Positions 1 to 7,631 of a DNA stretch of 26,866 nucleotides are shown here, one piece after another (the stretch's first letter is position 1; the number at the start of each line of letters is the position of its first letter). The stretch lies in the NCBI GenBank assembly GCA_964613155.1, contig CAZTHP010000031.1, positions 1 through 26,866 of the forward strand. The letters run 5' to 3'. Source of the stretch: TWA4 sp964613155 (lineage in GTDB: Bacteria; Bacillota; Clostridia; Lachnospirales; Lachnospiraceae). A program made the position numbers and the translations under genes. Below the pieces are notes generated by a model. The model saw only the letters and a list, made by a program, of their open reading frames with translations. It ran no database searches and was not told the origin of the DNA.

Positions 1-49
1 TTTCATCGCTACAATGATTTTTGTTTTATATAAACTTTCATCGCTACAA
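1..49. repeat. 14-bp direct repeat at window edge
   Basis: The 14-base sequence tttcatcgctacaa occurs at 1-14 and again at 36-49, 35 bp apart. With only two copies visible and the window edge at position 1, this may be the end of a tandem array with a 35-bp period like the others in this window. It lies immediately beyond the terminator of the DUF3783-like gene. Confidence 0.5.
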
Positions 50-86
50 AAAAGATCAATCAGCATTTATCACCGATTGATCTTTT
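50..86 (-). terminator. Rho-independent terminator after the DUF3783-like gene
   Basis: A perfect 12-bp stem (50-61 with 75-86, core aagatcaatc/gattgatctt) encloses a 13-nt loop. On the minus strand it is followed by a run of six T. It begins 24 nt beyond the stop codon of the DUF3783-like gene, so it probably ends that transcript. On the plus strand the stem is also followed by a T-rich stretch, so it could act in both directions. Confidence 0.8.
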
Positions 87-109
87 GATTTTTTACTTTG
101 ACTTTTTAT

Positions 110-595
110 TTAATTTTTGCGATAAGCAGCTTCTTCTTTCTCTAATTCTTCATATAACTGCCGAAATATCCAATTCACATTATGCGGTGTTACGATCGCT
201 TTCAAAGCAATCCGTGGAATCCCCGCTCGTCTCATATTTCGCAGAAATTCATCCAACCGTTCATTTGTAAAACCATATAATACCATCATCTGACGAGACA
301 ATTTCTCTAATTCCTCATTTTTACAAACAGGCAGATTCTCTGCAGCGCGCTCAATTGTTTCCTGCATGGACGTTTCTGTAACGCTCTGCATCTCCTGCGA
401 TTTCTTTTTCAAAACACTTTCAAATCCCGGCAATTTCAGCAGTGTCCCTAAAACTTCTTCCGTCTGCTCTGGTTCTACCACTCTGCATAAAATCCCCATA
501 CGAGCAGCAACACCAAGAACCTGCTGTCCTATTTCCGTATCACGAAAACGATATAATAACAGTACTTCTCTTTGGGCAATTCTTCTATTTTTCAT
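110..595 (-). CDS. DUF3783-like small protein, function unknown
   Basis: This gene encodes 161 residues without a signal peptide or membrane segment, so the product is probably cytoplasmic. The N-terminal half (about 1-60) resembles a compact alpha/beta domain. The second half (about 95-150) contains the segments VLYGFTNERLDEFLRNMRRA and ALKAIVTPHNVNWIFRQLYE, which match what I remember of the DUF3783 family: a short domain of unknown function, common in Clostridia, with a conserved threonine-proline near its end. The start is supported by AAAGGA 8 nt upstream of the ATG. A 43-bp repeat array runs right into this ribosome binding site, and the start codon lies in a 14-bp palindrome (590-603). 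It is the last gene of the minus-strand series and is followed by a clear terminator. Nothing here indicates a biochemical role; the family assignment is from memory and moderately secure. Confidence 0.72.
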   Translation of the reverse strand: MKNRRIAQREVLLLYRFRDTEIGQQVLGVAARMGILCRVVEPEQTEEVLGTLLKLPGFESVLKKKSQEMQSVTETSMQETIERAAENLPVCKNEELEKLSRQMMVLYGFTNERLDEFLRNMRRAGIPRIALKAIVTPHNVNWIFRQLYEELEKEEAAYRKN

Positions 596-610
596 ATATG
601 AAATCCTTTC

Positions 611-873
611 ATTATAAGCCTTTATCTGTCGGTTTTTCCTGGCAAATTCCTTCCCTTATAAGCCTTTATTTGCCGGAGTTTTTCTGGCAAATTCCTTCCC
701 TTATAAGCTTTTATTTCCGGGTTTTCCTGGCAAATTCCTTCCCTTATAAGCTTTTATTTCCGGGTTTTCCTGGCAAATTTCTTCCCTTATAAGCTTTTAT
801 TTCCGGGTTTTCCCGGCAAATTTCTTCCCTTATAAGCTTCCATTTGCCGGGGTTTTCCCACGAAAAACCTTCC
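611..873. repeat. 43-bp tandem repeat array, about 6 copies
   Basis: Units beginning with (c/a)ttataagc start at 611, 655, 700, 743, 786 and 829, a period of 43 bp with one 44 and one 45. Copies 3-5 are nearly identical; the first and last are degenerate. The array fills most of the 359-bp space between the DUF5711-like gene and the DUF3783-like gene. The copy nearest the DUF3783-like gene merges into its ribosome binding site. There are no unique spacers, so it is not a CRISPR. Confidence 0.9.
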
Positions 874-881
874 TTTACTTT

Positions 882-919
882 GGGCTCCTCTCACTGCCTT
901 TGGACAGTGAAAGGAGCCC
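882..919. terminator. Strong terminator-like hairpin without T-tract
   Basis: GGGCTCCT (882-889) pairs with AGGAGCCC (912-919), and TCACTG (891-896) with CAGTGA (905-910), separated by one C/A mismatch; the loop is 8 nt. It lies 36 nt beyond the stop codon of the DUF5711-like gene on the minus strand. Neither strand shows a T run after the stem, so it may be an RNA-processing or stability hairpin, or an imperfect terminator. Confidence 0.55.
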
Positions 920-954
920 CTTAACTTGTCATCCTAATCTATCTAAGCATCTGC

Positions 955-2904
955 TTACCGCAAAGTCATCTTCTGCAGTGCTCCATTGGCATAAACGACC
1001 AAATTATTTTCGGAAAAACGCAGGACACCTTCGATATTTCGATCCAGTTTATCCTGATATTTGCAGACACCTGTCAAATTATAAGTAGCAAGTGTATTTT
1101 TATTATAAACCACAATTCCATCGCCTGAGAAATCAGCATATTCATATTCAAAATTAATATCCTGCTTCATGACCCGGTCTCCGGTTTTATCAAATACCAT
1201 CATCGTATAGGCGATTTCAACGCTTTTCTCACTTTCTGATTCTGCAGTTCCCTCGTCTGCTGCTGCGGTTTCTACTTTTTGCGCTTTTTCGTCTTTCTTA
1301 TCTTTCGTATCTTCTGCTTTTTTCGCTTTATCATTTTCTGCTGAATCCAGAACGACACCTACATATTCTTCATTGTATAATACCGTCTTAATGCGTGCAT
1401 CAAATTCCTGCGTCCGTGCTAATTCCGGCTCTAATGCATTTTTGGTTGAATAGAAGTCAATGGACTGCTCTGTGATCGCTGCGCTATTTTGATCATCGAA
1501 AAAGATCACTTCCGGCACCAGCGTTTCTTTATACTGCTCAAATCCACCAACCGTACGATCTACTTTATTTTTTCCGACTTCAAAATTTCGGAAAACCACT
1601 CGATTCATCATCACACCGGAGTTCGCATAAATATAAGAAGAAATCAACTGTTTGCCATCAGGTGAAATCGCAATATCCAGCGGATAGCCGTCACCGGAAA
1701 TCAAGGTTTTAATTTCCACTTCAATTACAGAACCATCTTTTCTAAAATAATTGATGTAATTGCTGGTTTTATCATCCAGCACAACTGCCGTTACACCAGC
1801 GTTTGAAATATCCGCTTTTAAGATCTTCTTTGCCGTTTTAGCATTTCCTGTACAACCGTCCCGATTGAAAATATAAAGAGAGGTTCCTTTTACATCGTAA
1901 ATCACGATATAATCTCCCCGTACAGCAAGTGTCGGAATATCCATGTCAAATGTCTGATTCCACATCACTTTGCCATTTTGGTCGATACAGCTGACACCAT
2001 CAGAGCTATAATGCAGAATCACATCCTGAAATGCATAATAGGAAGACGAACCATCTGCCGCCGCCGCAATCTGCCATTCTACATCATAACTGTGATATCT
2101 GCGGTTTTTATTATAAAAAGAAGCACCGCCAAATACCAGAATGACAACCAAAGCCACCGACACGATCTGTTTGAAATGTTCTCGGATTTTCCGGGCTGTA
2201 CGCTGAACAAAACCATATTTTCCAAGAGTACCTTCTACCATCTGCTGCTTCCAAAACTCCTGGCGCACAGATTTCGATACATTATCCTTATTCAGCGGAT
2301 TTTTCAGATTGCCTTTTACTGCCTGAGCAGAAGAACTCTCCTGGTTTACACCAGATTGCGGCTTCTCTTTTGCAGCACGTTTCTGCGGTTTTTTCCACAT
2401 GAACTTCCGTTTTGCTGCAACACCGCTCTCCGACTTCTGCGATTGGTCTTGCTTCCGGTTCCCTCTGTTGCCACGTCCCACACTACTGTCAAAAGCTGCA
2501 TCATCTTCACTTTGTCTGCTTCTCTGCCCAGCATCATCCGCAAACTCCTGTGATGCAGCATTTCCATAGCTTCGGTCATTCTGCGCTGTTGTATCGGAAT
2601 TTCTCACAGTCCCCTGTGAAGCAGAGCTTCCAGAACTTCCAGAGTTTCCATCGTTTCGATCATCCTGGGCTGCCGCCGCATTCCTTTCACGATCCTGCAC
2701 TCCTGCCTGTGTTCCTTCCGATGCTGCACCAGATGTCTTCCGATCATTTGCTGTGCTCTCCGGCTGTACCTCATAAACGTACCGAACTGTTCGTCCGCTT
2801 CGTGTCTGCGGTCTATGCCAGATTTTAATATCCTCCTGCCCCTCTAAATTCTGAGGCTGCTGCGAATTTTTATCTGAATTTTCGTTTTTATTTCGTTCGT
2901 CCAT
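955..2904 (-). CDS. DUF5711-like single-pass membrane protein with propeller-like outer domain
   Basis: The product has 649 residues. Residues 1-240 are charged and of low complexity (rich in Q, N, S, D, R) and probably cytoplasmic. One membrane segment follows at about 246-264 (IVSVALVVILVFGG). The extracytoplasmic part from about 270 has repeating short beta-strand motifs such as GVSCIDQNGKVMWNQTF and DYIVIYDVKGTSLYIFNRDG, typical of PQQ/beta-propeller-like folds. From memory this matches the DUF5711 family of Clostridia, whose role is unknown. A lysine- and glutamate-rich insertion at about 550-600 (KKAEDTKDKKDEK) probably forms a loop between blades. The ATG has AGGA 7 nt upstream. A promoter-like sequence lies about 105 bp upstream, and the neighbour upstream is another single-pass protein with a large cytoplasmic domain and a LysM outside, which hints at envelope functions for both. 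A specific function cannot be assigned. Confidence 0.72.
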   Translation of the reverse strand: MDERNKNENSDKNSQQPQNLEGQEDIKIWHRPQTRSGRTVRYVYEVQPESTANDRKTSGAASEGTQAGVQDRERNAAAAQDDRNDGNSGSSGSSASQGTVRNSDTTAQNDRSYGNAASQEFADDAGQRSRQSEDDAAFDSSVGRGNRGNRKQDQSQKSESGVAAKRKFMWKKPQKRAAKEKPQSGVNQESSSAQAVKGNLKNPLNKDNVSKSVRQEFWKQQMVEGTLGKYGFVQRTARKIREHFKQIVSVALVVILVFGGASFYNKNRRYHSYDVEWQIAAAADGSSSYYAFQDVILHYSSDGVSCIDQNGKVMWNQTFDMDIPTLAVRGDYIVIYDVKGTSLYIFNRDGCTGNAKTAKKILKADISNAGVTAVVLDDKTSNYINYFRKDGSVIEVEIKTLISGDGYPLDIAISPDGKQLISSYIYANSGVMMNRVVFRNFEVGKNKVDRTVGGFEQYKETLVPEVIFFDDQNSAAITEQSIDFYSTKNALEPELARTQEFDARIKTVLYNEEYVGVVLDSAENDKAKKAEDTKDKKDEKAQKVETAAADEGTAESESEKSVEIAYTMMVFDKTGDRVMKQDINFEYEYADFSGDGIVVYNKNTLATYNLTGVCKYQDKLDRNIEGVLRFSENNLVVYANGALQKMTLR

Positions 2905-3006
2905 CCTCGTATCCTGTCTCTTGTCCTATCTCTATTCTGTCTTACTTCCTCGCACAAGCATCCGCTTACGATCCGTCTACTTCTACGAGTTTTTTTTATA
3001 CTGCTT

Positions 3007-3035
3007 ATCATACTACAAGAATATTGAAAAAACAA
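3007..3035 (-). promoter_or_regulatory. Possible promoter for the DUF5711-like gene
   Basis: On the minus strand TTGTTT (3030-3035) is separated by exactly 17 nt from TATGAT (3007-3012). It lies about 105 bp upstream of the ATG of the DUF5711-like gene and about 75 bp after the stop of the LysM gene. The -35 element is weak, so this is a moderate call. No good terminator was seen after the LysM gene, so read-through from upstream is also possible. Confidence 0.4.
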
Positions 3036-3110
3036 GAGACGTTCCGCGTCGATACAAAGGGTGAGAAAGCTTGCGTAAGCGTCTTAACTATGATAAAATT
3101 CAAAAAATCA

Positions 3111-4748
3111 TCATCTTGCCGGCAAGGTTAAGATGGTTCCATACTGCAAAGAAGAAGGATCGGTTATATTATTTTCCAGACAAATTGCATCTACCATCGT
3201 TGTCGTTCCATAATATCGTTCACTGATCGAGTACAAGCTGTCTCCTTTTTTCACCAAATATCGCAGCGGAAATACATACGAACTGCCAACCGCAGTTTTA
3301 TTTCCCGAAACTGCATTTTCCTCTTTTTTACCGCTTTGAGCTATATTTCCATCCAGATCACTCGTTTTCGTCAAATTTCCGTTCAAATTACTTTCTTTTG
3401 CCATGTTTCCACTGGAATTACTTTCTTTCGCTATAGTTCCGTCCGAATCGCTTTCCTTCGCCAAATCTCCATCGAAATTCCCTTCTTTTACCATGTTTCC
3501 ACTGGAATCACTTTCTTTTGTCAAGTTTCCATTCGAATCACTTTCTTTTGCCAAGTTTCCATTCGAATCACTTTCTTTCGCCGTATTTCCGTTTGAATCA
3601 CTTTCCTTCGCCAAATCTCTATCCGAATTACTTTCTTTCGCCAAATTTTTATCGGAATCGCTTTCCTTTGCTAAATTGCCAGCCGAATTACTTGTTTTTG
3701 CGGAATTCAGAATAGATGGATCATTTTCCAAAGCTCCATTTTCACTTTCCACGCTTTCTCCCAGTACATAACCGGAATCTGCACCTGCGGGAACTGCCGA
3801 TTCTTCCAAAATGCTGCCTAAAATTCCTTTTTCGATCGTAGCATTGTCGCGGAATTGGCTGAATTTAACCTGATCTGAGAACAGCAAAAATGCTAATATA
3901 AAAATTCCGGCTATCGATACGCCTCTCACAATCCGATCTCCTTTCTTAATTTGCGTTTTTCCATCCTTCTCCTTTCCCGATTTCTCCGAAAATACTGCTT
4001 TTTTTCGAATCCATTTTTCAGGACCCGTATCCGGTATGATTCCTTTTCGGCTCCGATCACCCAAATCCGGAGTTCGCTTCGCTTCACTTTGTTTTCCGTT
4101 TCGCTGCTTTCGCTCCGATTGTCTCTCTCGATCTTGCTTCGCTCCATTTAACTCCGCTTTTCGTTCTCGCCCTCTATTACCCGCGGATTCTTCATGCTCA
4201 CCTGATGTTCCCTGTTTTTCCAGAACACGCAAACTTTCCTGCCGTATGATATACGACTGCATTTCCTCATTTTTTTCATAGTAAACATAATATCCCGCTA
4301 ATTTTACCAGCCCATGCCCGGAATAAGAAAAGACTTCTTCGTCCTGATTTCCAACATGGAATAAGACTTGATATTCCGATGAAAAATGATCTTCAAATAT
4401 CCGCGCCATTTCCATTTCTGAGATGCGATTCTGCTTGCTCGAAACAAAAAATCCACAGATTTCCATTTCCGGAAAATATACCCTGCTCTCCGCCTGTATT
4501 TGTCCAGGTGTCTGTCCATCCATTTTCCAATAAGGATCCTCTGCTGTAGCAGCTCCCCTTATAAATAAATGCATCACACCGTTGATTCGCTGTTTTCTTC
4601 CCAAAAGAATCCCACTTGCAATGCCGCTTTCCTGCAATCCCCGCAGCCGCTGAATATAAGTATGTACGTAATCTTCCACATAAACACGGATCCAATCTTC
4701 TTTCTCACCAATCTGACGAATATTTTTCGGTAATTTATTCTGTTCCAT
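3111..4748 (-). CDS. LysM-domain membrane protein with a 10-residue repeat stalk
   Basis: The start at 4748 is chosen because AGGAGG lies 7 nt upstream; the frame stays open 14 codons further but without such a site. The product has 545 residues. Residues 1-180 form a folded N-terminal domain with motifs GILLGRKQRINGVMHLFI and ICGFFVSS. Residues 185-270 are highly charged. A membrane segment lies at about 274-289 (VSIAGIFILAFLLF). Residues 347-470 are about twelve near-perfect 10-residue repeats of the type NLAKESDSNG. A C-terminal LysM domain (497-545, YLVKKGDSLYSISERYYGTT) should bind peptidoglycan or chitin-like glycans. The architecture suggests a protein with a cytoplasmic domain that reaches the cell wall through a flexible stalk. 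LysM and the membrane segment are clear; the N-terminal domain is not securely recognised (a degenerate MPN/JAB-like fold is possible). The neighbour yyaC suggests, but does not prove, a link to sporulation. Confidence 0.8.
   Translation of the reverse strand: MEQNKLPKNIRQIGEKEDWIRVYVEDYVHTYIQRLRGLQESGIASGILLGRKQRINGVMHLFIRGAATAEDPYWKMDGQTPGQIQAESRVYFPEMEICGFFVSSKQNRISEMEMARIFEDHFSSEYQVLFHVGNQDEEVFSYSGHGLVKLAGYYVYYEKNEEMQSYIIRQESLRVLEKQGTSGEHEESAGNRGRERKAELNGAKQDRERQSERKQRNGKQSEAKRTPDLGDRSRKGIIPDTGPEKWIRKKAVFSEKSGKEKDGKTQIKKGDRIVRGVSIAGIFILAFLLFSDQVKFSQFRDNATIEKGILGSILEESAVPAGADSGYVLGESVESENGALENDPSILNSAKTSNSAGNLAKESDSDKNLAKESNSDRDLAKESDSNGNTAKESDSNGNLAKESDSNGNLTKESDSSGNMVKEGNFDGDLAKESDSDGTIAKESNSSGNMAKESNLNGNLTKTSDLDGNIAQSGKKEENAVSGNKTAVGSSYVFPLRYLVKKGDSLYSISERYYGTTTMVDAICLENNITDPSSLQYGTILTLPAR
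3339..3710 (-). repeat. 30-bp coding repeat in the LysM gene
   Basis: About twelve consecutive 30-bp units encode 10-residue repeats with consensus N-L-A-K-E-S-D-S-N-G. The register is exact for at least 120 residues, and synonymous as well as conservative changes separate the copies. The array encodes the linker between the membrane segment and the LysM domain, so copy number would change stalk length without shifting the frame. Confidence 0.93.
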
Positions 4749-4984
4749 CCCAAATCCTCCTATCAAACTCTCAACTGCTCTGCACATCATTTCGCTTGGT
4801 ATTAGTCAATACATTCTTTGCTCTATTTTTGTATCTGTGTACTAATACAAATTTTATATACATTTTTACAATTATCGTTGCTGCAACTGTGCATCTGCTT
4901 TTTGTATTTAACTTTTGATACAATTCCTTTTTTGTGTTAGTTTACTGTTACAATTTCTTTTCTATCACCTGCTATTATTTTTCA

Positions 4985-5195
4985 TCGCAGCTTCTCGTCA
5001 CAGTCATCTACCACAGCTTTTAAGCACAATCTCCTATCACAGCTTTTAACCACTGTCTTCTATCACAGCTTTTAACCACTGTCTTCTATCACAGCTTTTA
5101 AACACAATTTCCTGCCACAGCTTTTAACCACTGTCTTCTATCACAGTTTTTAAGCACAATCTTCCATCACAGCTTTCTATCACAACTTTCTATCC
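4985..5195. repeat. 26-bp tandem repeat array, about 7 copies
   Basis: Units of about 26 bp with core cacagcttttaaccactgtc recur through this stretch, the central copies being identical and the outer ones diverged. It lies in the 622-bp space between the yyaC stop and the LysM gene start. There is no unique spacer sequence. The remaining A/T-rich part of this space (4749-4984) shows no gene or clear promoter. Confidence 0.85.
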
Positions 5196-5302
5196 TGATT
5201 TATAACCGTTCAGAAGCAAGCATTTGAAAAATTGCTCTGAACAGCTACATACGTTTATTTCTACTTGTCCATCAACTGCTGACAGCCATCATGTTATCAC
5301 AA

Positions 5303-5339
5303 CAAAAATACGGAGTCTGTCGAAATACGCCAAACTCCG
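5303..5339 (-). terminator. Probable terminator after yyaC
   Basis: On the minus strand CGGAGT (5334-5339) pairs with ACTCCG (5311-5316) around a 17-nt loop, followed by TATTTTTGTT. It begins about 30 nt beyond the yyaC stop codon. The stem is short (6 bp), so efficiency is uncertain. Confidence 0.55.
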
Positions 5340-5370
5340 CTTAAAAAAAATCTACCCGTTTCCACCTGTT

Positions 5371-5937
5371 TCAGCAAAAAACAGCCTTCAAAATCCCCTG
5401 AGAAATATTATCAGCCATATTCATAACCATTCCCAACCGAATATTCTGTAAAAGTATCGGTTCGAGACAGCTTCCCCAACTGACAATTCCCGTAATCGCA
5501 ATATCTCCTACCATTCTCAAATCTTTATTTACGCCGCATCCAGGTTTCAAACCGCCCTCAGATAATGTAATACAACCTACCGAATCTCTGGAACCAACCG
5601 AGGCATCGACTGCAACGACCACATAATCTGCAAAATCTCGTTCAATAATCTGAAGAACCGATTCCAGATTCACTGCATGAACGGGCAGTGTTAGCGTTCC
5701 CACAACAAAAACATCCGCATTTTCTGCAAATCGTTTCTTTTTCTTTAATAAATGACCTGTCAACGGGCCTAAACTGTCGCCGGTAGAGCGGTCACTGCCA
5801 ATGCACAGAAACAGTAACGCATCTTTTCCTGTTTGTCTTTGAATCCGCTCAATCATTTTTGCCAGCTGAAATCCAAAGTTGTCCGTTTCAAACTGCTCAC
5901 CCGACGCATAATATATCACCTGTTTGTGTTTCTTCAT
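5371..5937 (-). CDS. yyaC: Spore protease YyaC (GPR-like, DUF1256 family)
   Basis: The 188-residue product matches the YyaC family, relatives of the germination protease GPR and hydrogenase-maturation-type peptidases found in spore formers. Conserved stretches are LFLCIGSDRSTGDSLGPLTG (about 43-62), VVGTLTLPVHAVNL (about 79-92), VVVAVDASVGS (about 107-117) and the C-terminal GDIAITGIVSWG region. The acidic residues in GDSLGP and VDAS are the usual candidates for the active site in this fold. Its role in sporulation is poorly defined even in Bacillus. The ATG is preceded by GGAG at 8 nt. It starts 42 nt after the stop of the DUF6128-like gene, so both are probably co-transcribed. Length is normal for the family and there is no sign of truncation. 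The family call is firm; the substrate is unknown. Confidence 0.92.
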   Translation of the reverse strand: MKKHKQVIYYASGEQFETDNFGFQLAKMIERIQRQTGKDALLFLCIGSDRSTGDSLGPLTGHLLKKKKRFAENADVFVVGTLTLPVHAVNLESVLQIIERDFADYVVVAVDASVGSRDSVGCITLSEGGLKPGCGVNKDLRMVGDIAITGIVSWGSCLEPILLQNIRLGMVMNMADNISQGILKAVFC

Positions 5938-5979
5938 CCGATTGTCTCCGCATTTCTAATCTAAAAGTCACGTACAATA

Positions 5980-7542
5980 TCAGTATGCCCCCATAAAGAT
6001 TTCTGTATACCAAAATCCTCCATGCCTGCATGATAAATATTTTTGAAAGCCAAACACCTTTGCAACCATCGCTTCCTGCTCATTTTTTTCACCCGGCAGT
6101 CCAAGAAACCAGCGACTTGTATGTTCTCCCGTTTCCTTTTGATACTCGACACGGAACAAAATCAAATATCGGAAGTGATTATAGGAATTCTGAAGAAAAC
6201 TATTATGTGCCAGAATCCAGTTATTTCGCGGCAGTCTGCCAATGTCATTTGGACGGATCCGAATCACTTCACACAGTTTTCCCTTTTCTTCTAATCCAGC
6301 TTCTGCACCTCGATTCATTAGGGAAATGGGGCGGATATCCACGTGAGGATAATGGGAACAGAATTTTTTCCACAATTCCATTTGATTTTCCACTTTTCCT
6401 GTTCCCCTTCGGCTTCGTCTCACATACCGCTGCGCATTTTGGGGAATGGCGTCCGCTATAGCTTCCTGCTGGCGAAGCAGCTCCGAAGCAGCCTCAATCT
6501 CCTGCTGAATTTCCTCACTTGTTTTCATACAACATTCTTGCTCCGACTTCGCTCTGCGTTCTTTCTGAACTTCTTCCGCATCTTCCTTGTCTCTCTTTTC
6601 TTCCAAATCCTCCTTTTCTCTCTTTTCTTCCAACCCTGATTTTCGCAAAACTTCTTCACTTGTTTTCATACAAATTTCCAGTTCAGACTTCAATCTAACC
6701 TCTCCATGAACTTCCTCTCCTAGTTTTTCACGGCTTTCCACTTCCGGCTCTGACTTCGATCTAACCTCTCCATGAACTTCCTTTCCTAGTTTTTCACAGC
6801 TTTCCACTTCCGGCTCTGACTTCGATCTAACTTCTCCATGAACTTCCTCTCCTAGTTTTTCACGGCTTTTCACTTCCGGCTCTGACTTCGATCTAACCTC
6901 TCCATGAACTTCCTCTCCTAGTTTTTCACGACTTTCCACTTCCGGCTCTGACTTCAATCTAACCTCTCCATGAACTTCCTTTCCTATTTCTTCACGACTT
7001 TCCACTTCCGCCTGCAAGTTCAACTCTCCGGAACTCACTCTTTCCTCTCCTTTGCACTTCCCTGCCTCATCCTTCAGCTGCCACTTTAACGCACCTTGAA
7101 TTTCTTCCGCATCTTCCTTTTCTCCCGTCTCCGCTTCAGCTGCCCGAAAAAATGGTTTTGGTTCTCTCCACAATGTCATATAATAATGCCGCCGATTTCC
7201 AACTGGCTGGAGACAAATTCCGTAAACCTGTGAAAAAGAAAGCCCGCTTTCCCACATCGTTTCCAAAGCGGTACTTCCCTGATACTCACCGCGCCCATTT
7301 TGCAGCACCATTTGTCCTACTGGAATCCGCCGCATACTTTCATCTACTAAACAGATTTCCATCGGCCGTCCACCTTTTTGCATCAGTCCATTTACAATAA
7401 CCTGAAAACGAACTCTCGGTGCACGGATTTCCACCTTTGCAAATCCGACATTTCGCAGCTTTCTCTCATCTTCATAGGCATAAATATACGATAAAAACCT
7501 TCTGAAACTCACCGTTTCCATCGAATTGAAATTTTCTGACAT
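5980..7542 (-). CDS. DUF6128-like two-domain protein with a 22-residue repeat linker
   Basis: The product has 520 residues with no signal peptide or membrane segment, so it is probably cytoplasmic. An N-terminal domain (about 8-135, mostly beta, containing SFRRFLSYIYAYEDERKLRN) and a C-terminal domain (about 388-520, containing HPHVDI-like YPHVDIRPISL and FRYLILFRVEYQ) are separated by a very charged linker. Residues 179-288 of the linker are five tandem 22-residue repeats of the type EVESREKLGEEVHGEVRSKS. I believe the family is DUF6128 of Lachnospiraceae, but this is from memory. The ATG is preceded at 8 nt by a near-perfect AAAGGAGG, which is buried in a 15-bp hairpin that also looks like the rsmA terminator. 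It precedes yyaC by 42 nt, so a sporulation role is possible but unproven. Confidence 0.7.
   Translation of the reverse strand: MSENFNSMETVSFRRFLSYIYAYEDERKLRNVGFAKVEIRAPRVRFQVIVNGLMQKGGRPMEICLVDESMRRIPVGQMVLQNGRGEYQGSTALETMWESGLSFSQVYGICLQPVGNRRHYYMTLWREPKPFFRAAEAETGEKEDAEEIQGALKWQLKDEAGKCKGEERVSSGELNLQAEVESREEIGKEVHGEVRLKSEPEVESREKLGEEVHGEVRSKSEPEVKSREKLGEEVHGEVRSKSEPEVESCEKLGKEVHGEVRSKSEPEVESREKLGEEVHGEVRLKSELEICMKTSEEVLRKSGLEEKREKEDLEEKRDKEDAEEVQKERRAKSEQECCMKTSEEIQQEIEAASELLRQQEAIADAIPQNAQRYVRRSRRGTGKVENQMELWKKFCSHYPHVDIRPISLMNRGAEAGLEEKGKLCEVIRIRPNDIGRLPRNNWILAHNSFLQNSYNHFRYLILFRVEYQKETGEHTSRWFLGLPGEKNEQEAMVAKVFGFQKYLSCRHGGFWYTEIFMGAY
6679..7008 (-). repeat. 66-bp coding repeat in the DUF6128-like gene
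   Basis: Five units of 66 bp encode 22-residue repeats with invariant positions E-V-H-G-E-V-R and K-S-E. DNA identity between copies is very high, which points to recent expansion. The unit length is a multiple of three, so changes in copy number keep the frame. Confidence 0.93.
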
Positions 7543-7545
7543 AAA

Positions 7546-7585
7546 AAATGCCTCCTTTCACAACACTATATGAAAGGAGGCATTT
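7546..7585 (-). promoter_or_regulatory. Hairpin that is both rsmA terminator and mask over the next ribosome binding site
   Basis: A perfect 15-bp inverted repeat (7546-7560 with 7571-7585, arms aaatgcctcctttca and tgaaaggaggcattt) has a 10-nt loop. On the minus strand its 3' arm contains the whole AAAGGAGG site of the DUF6128-like gene and is followed by a run of T, six counting the last bases of the arm, then ATG. It therefore looks like a Rho-independent terminator for rsmA, whose stop is 46 nt upstream, and also like a structure that hides the ribosome binding site in read-through transcripts. The 5' arm contains a tiny reading frame, M-P-P-F-I-stop, without a clear ribosome binding site. 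Pairing and positions are seen; the regulatory consequence is inferred. Confidence 0.75.
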
Positions 7586-7631
7586 AAATATGAAGATTCT
7601 AAAAACGAAAGATTGTTGATCGATTAGTTGA

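Noticed and set aside
4749..4790. Upstream start for the LysM protein, 14 codons longer
   Set aside because: AGGAGG lies 7 nt before the ATG at 4748, while the longer version has no such site and would encode that binding site as G-G-F-G.
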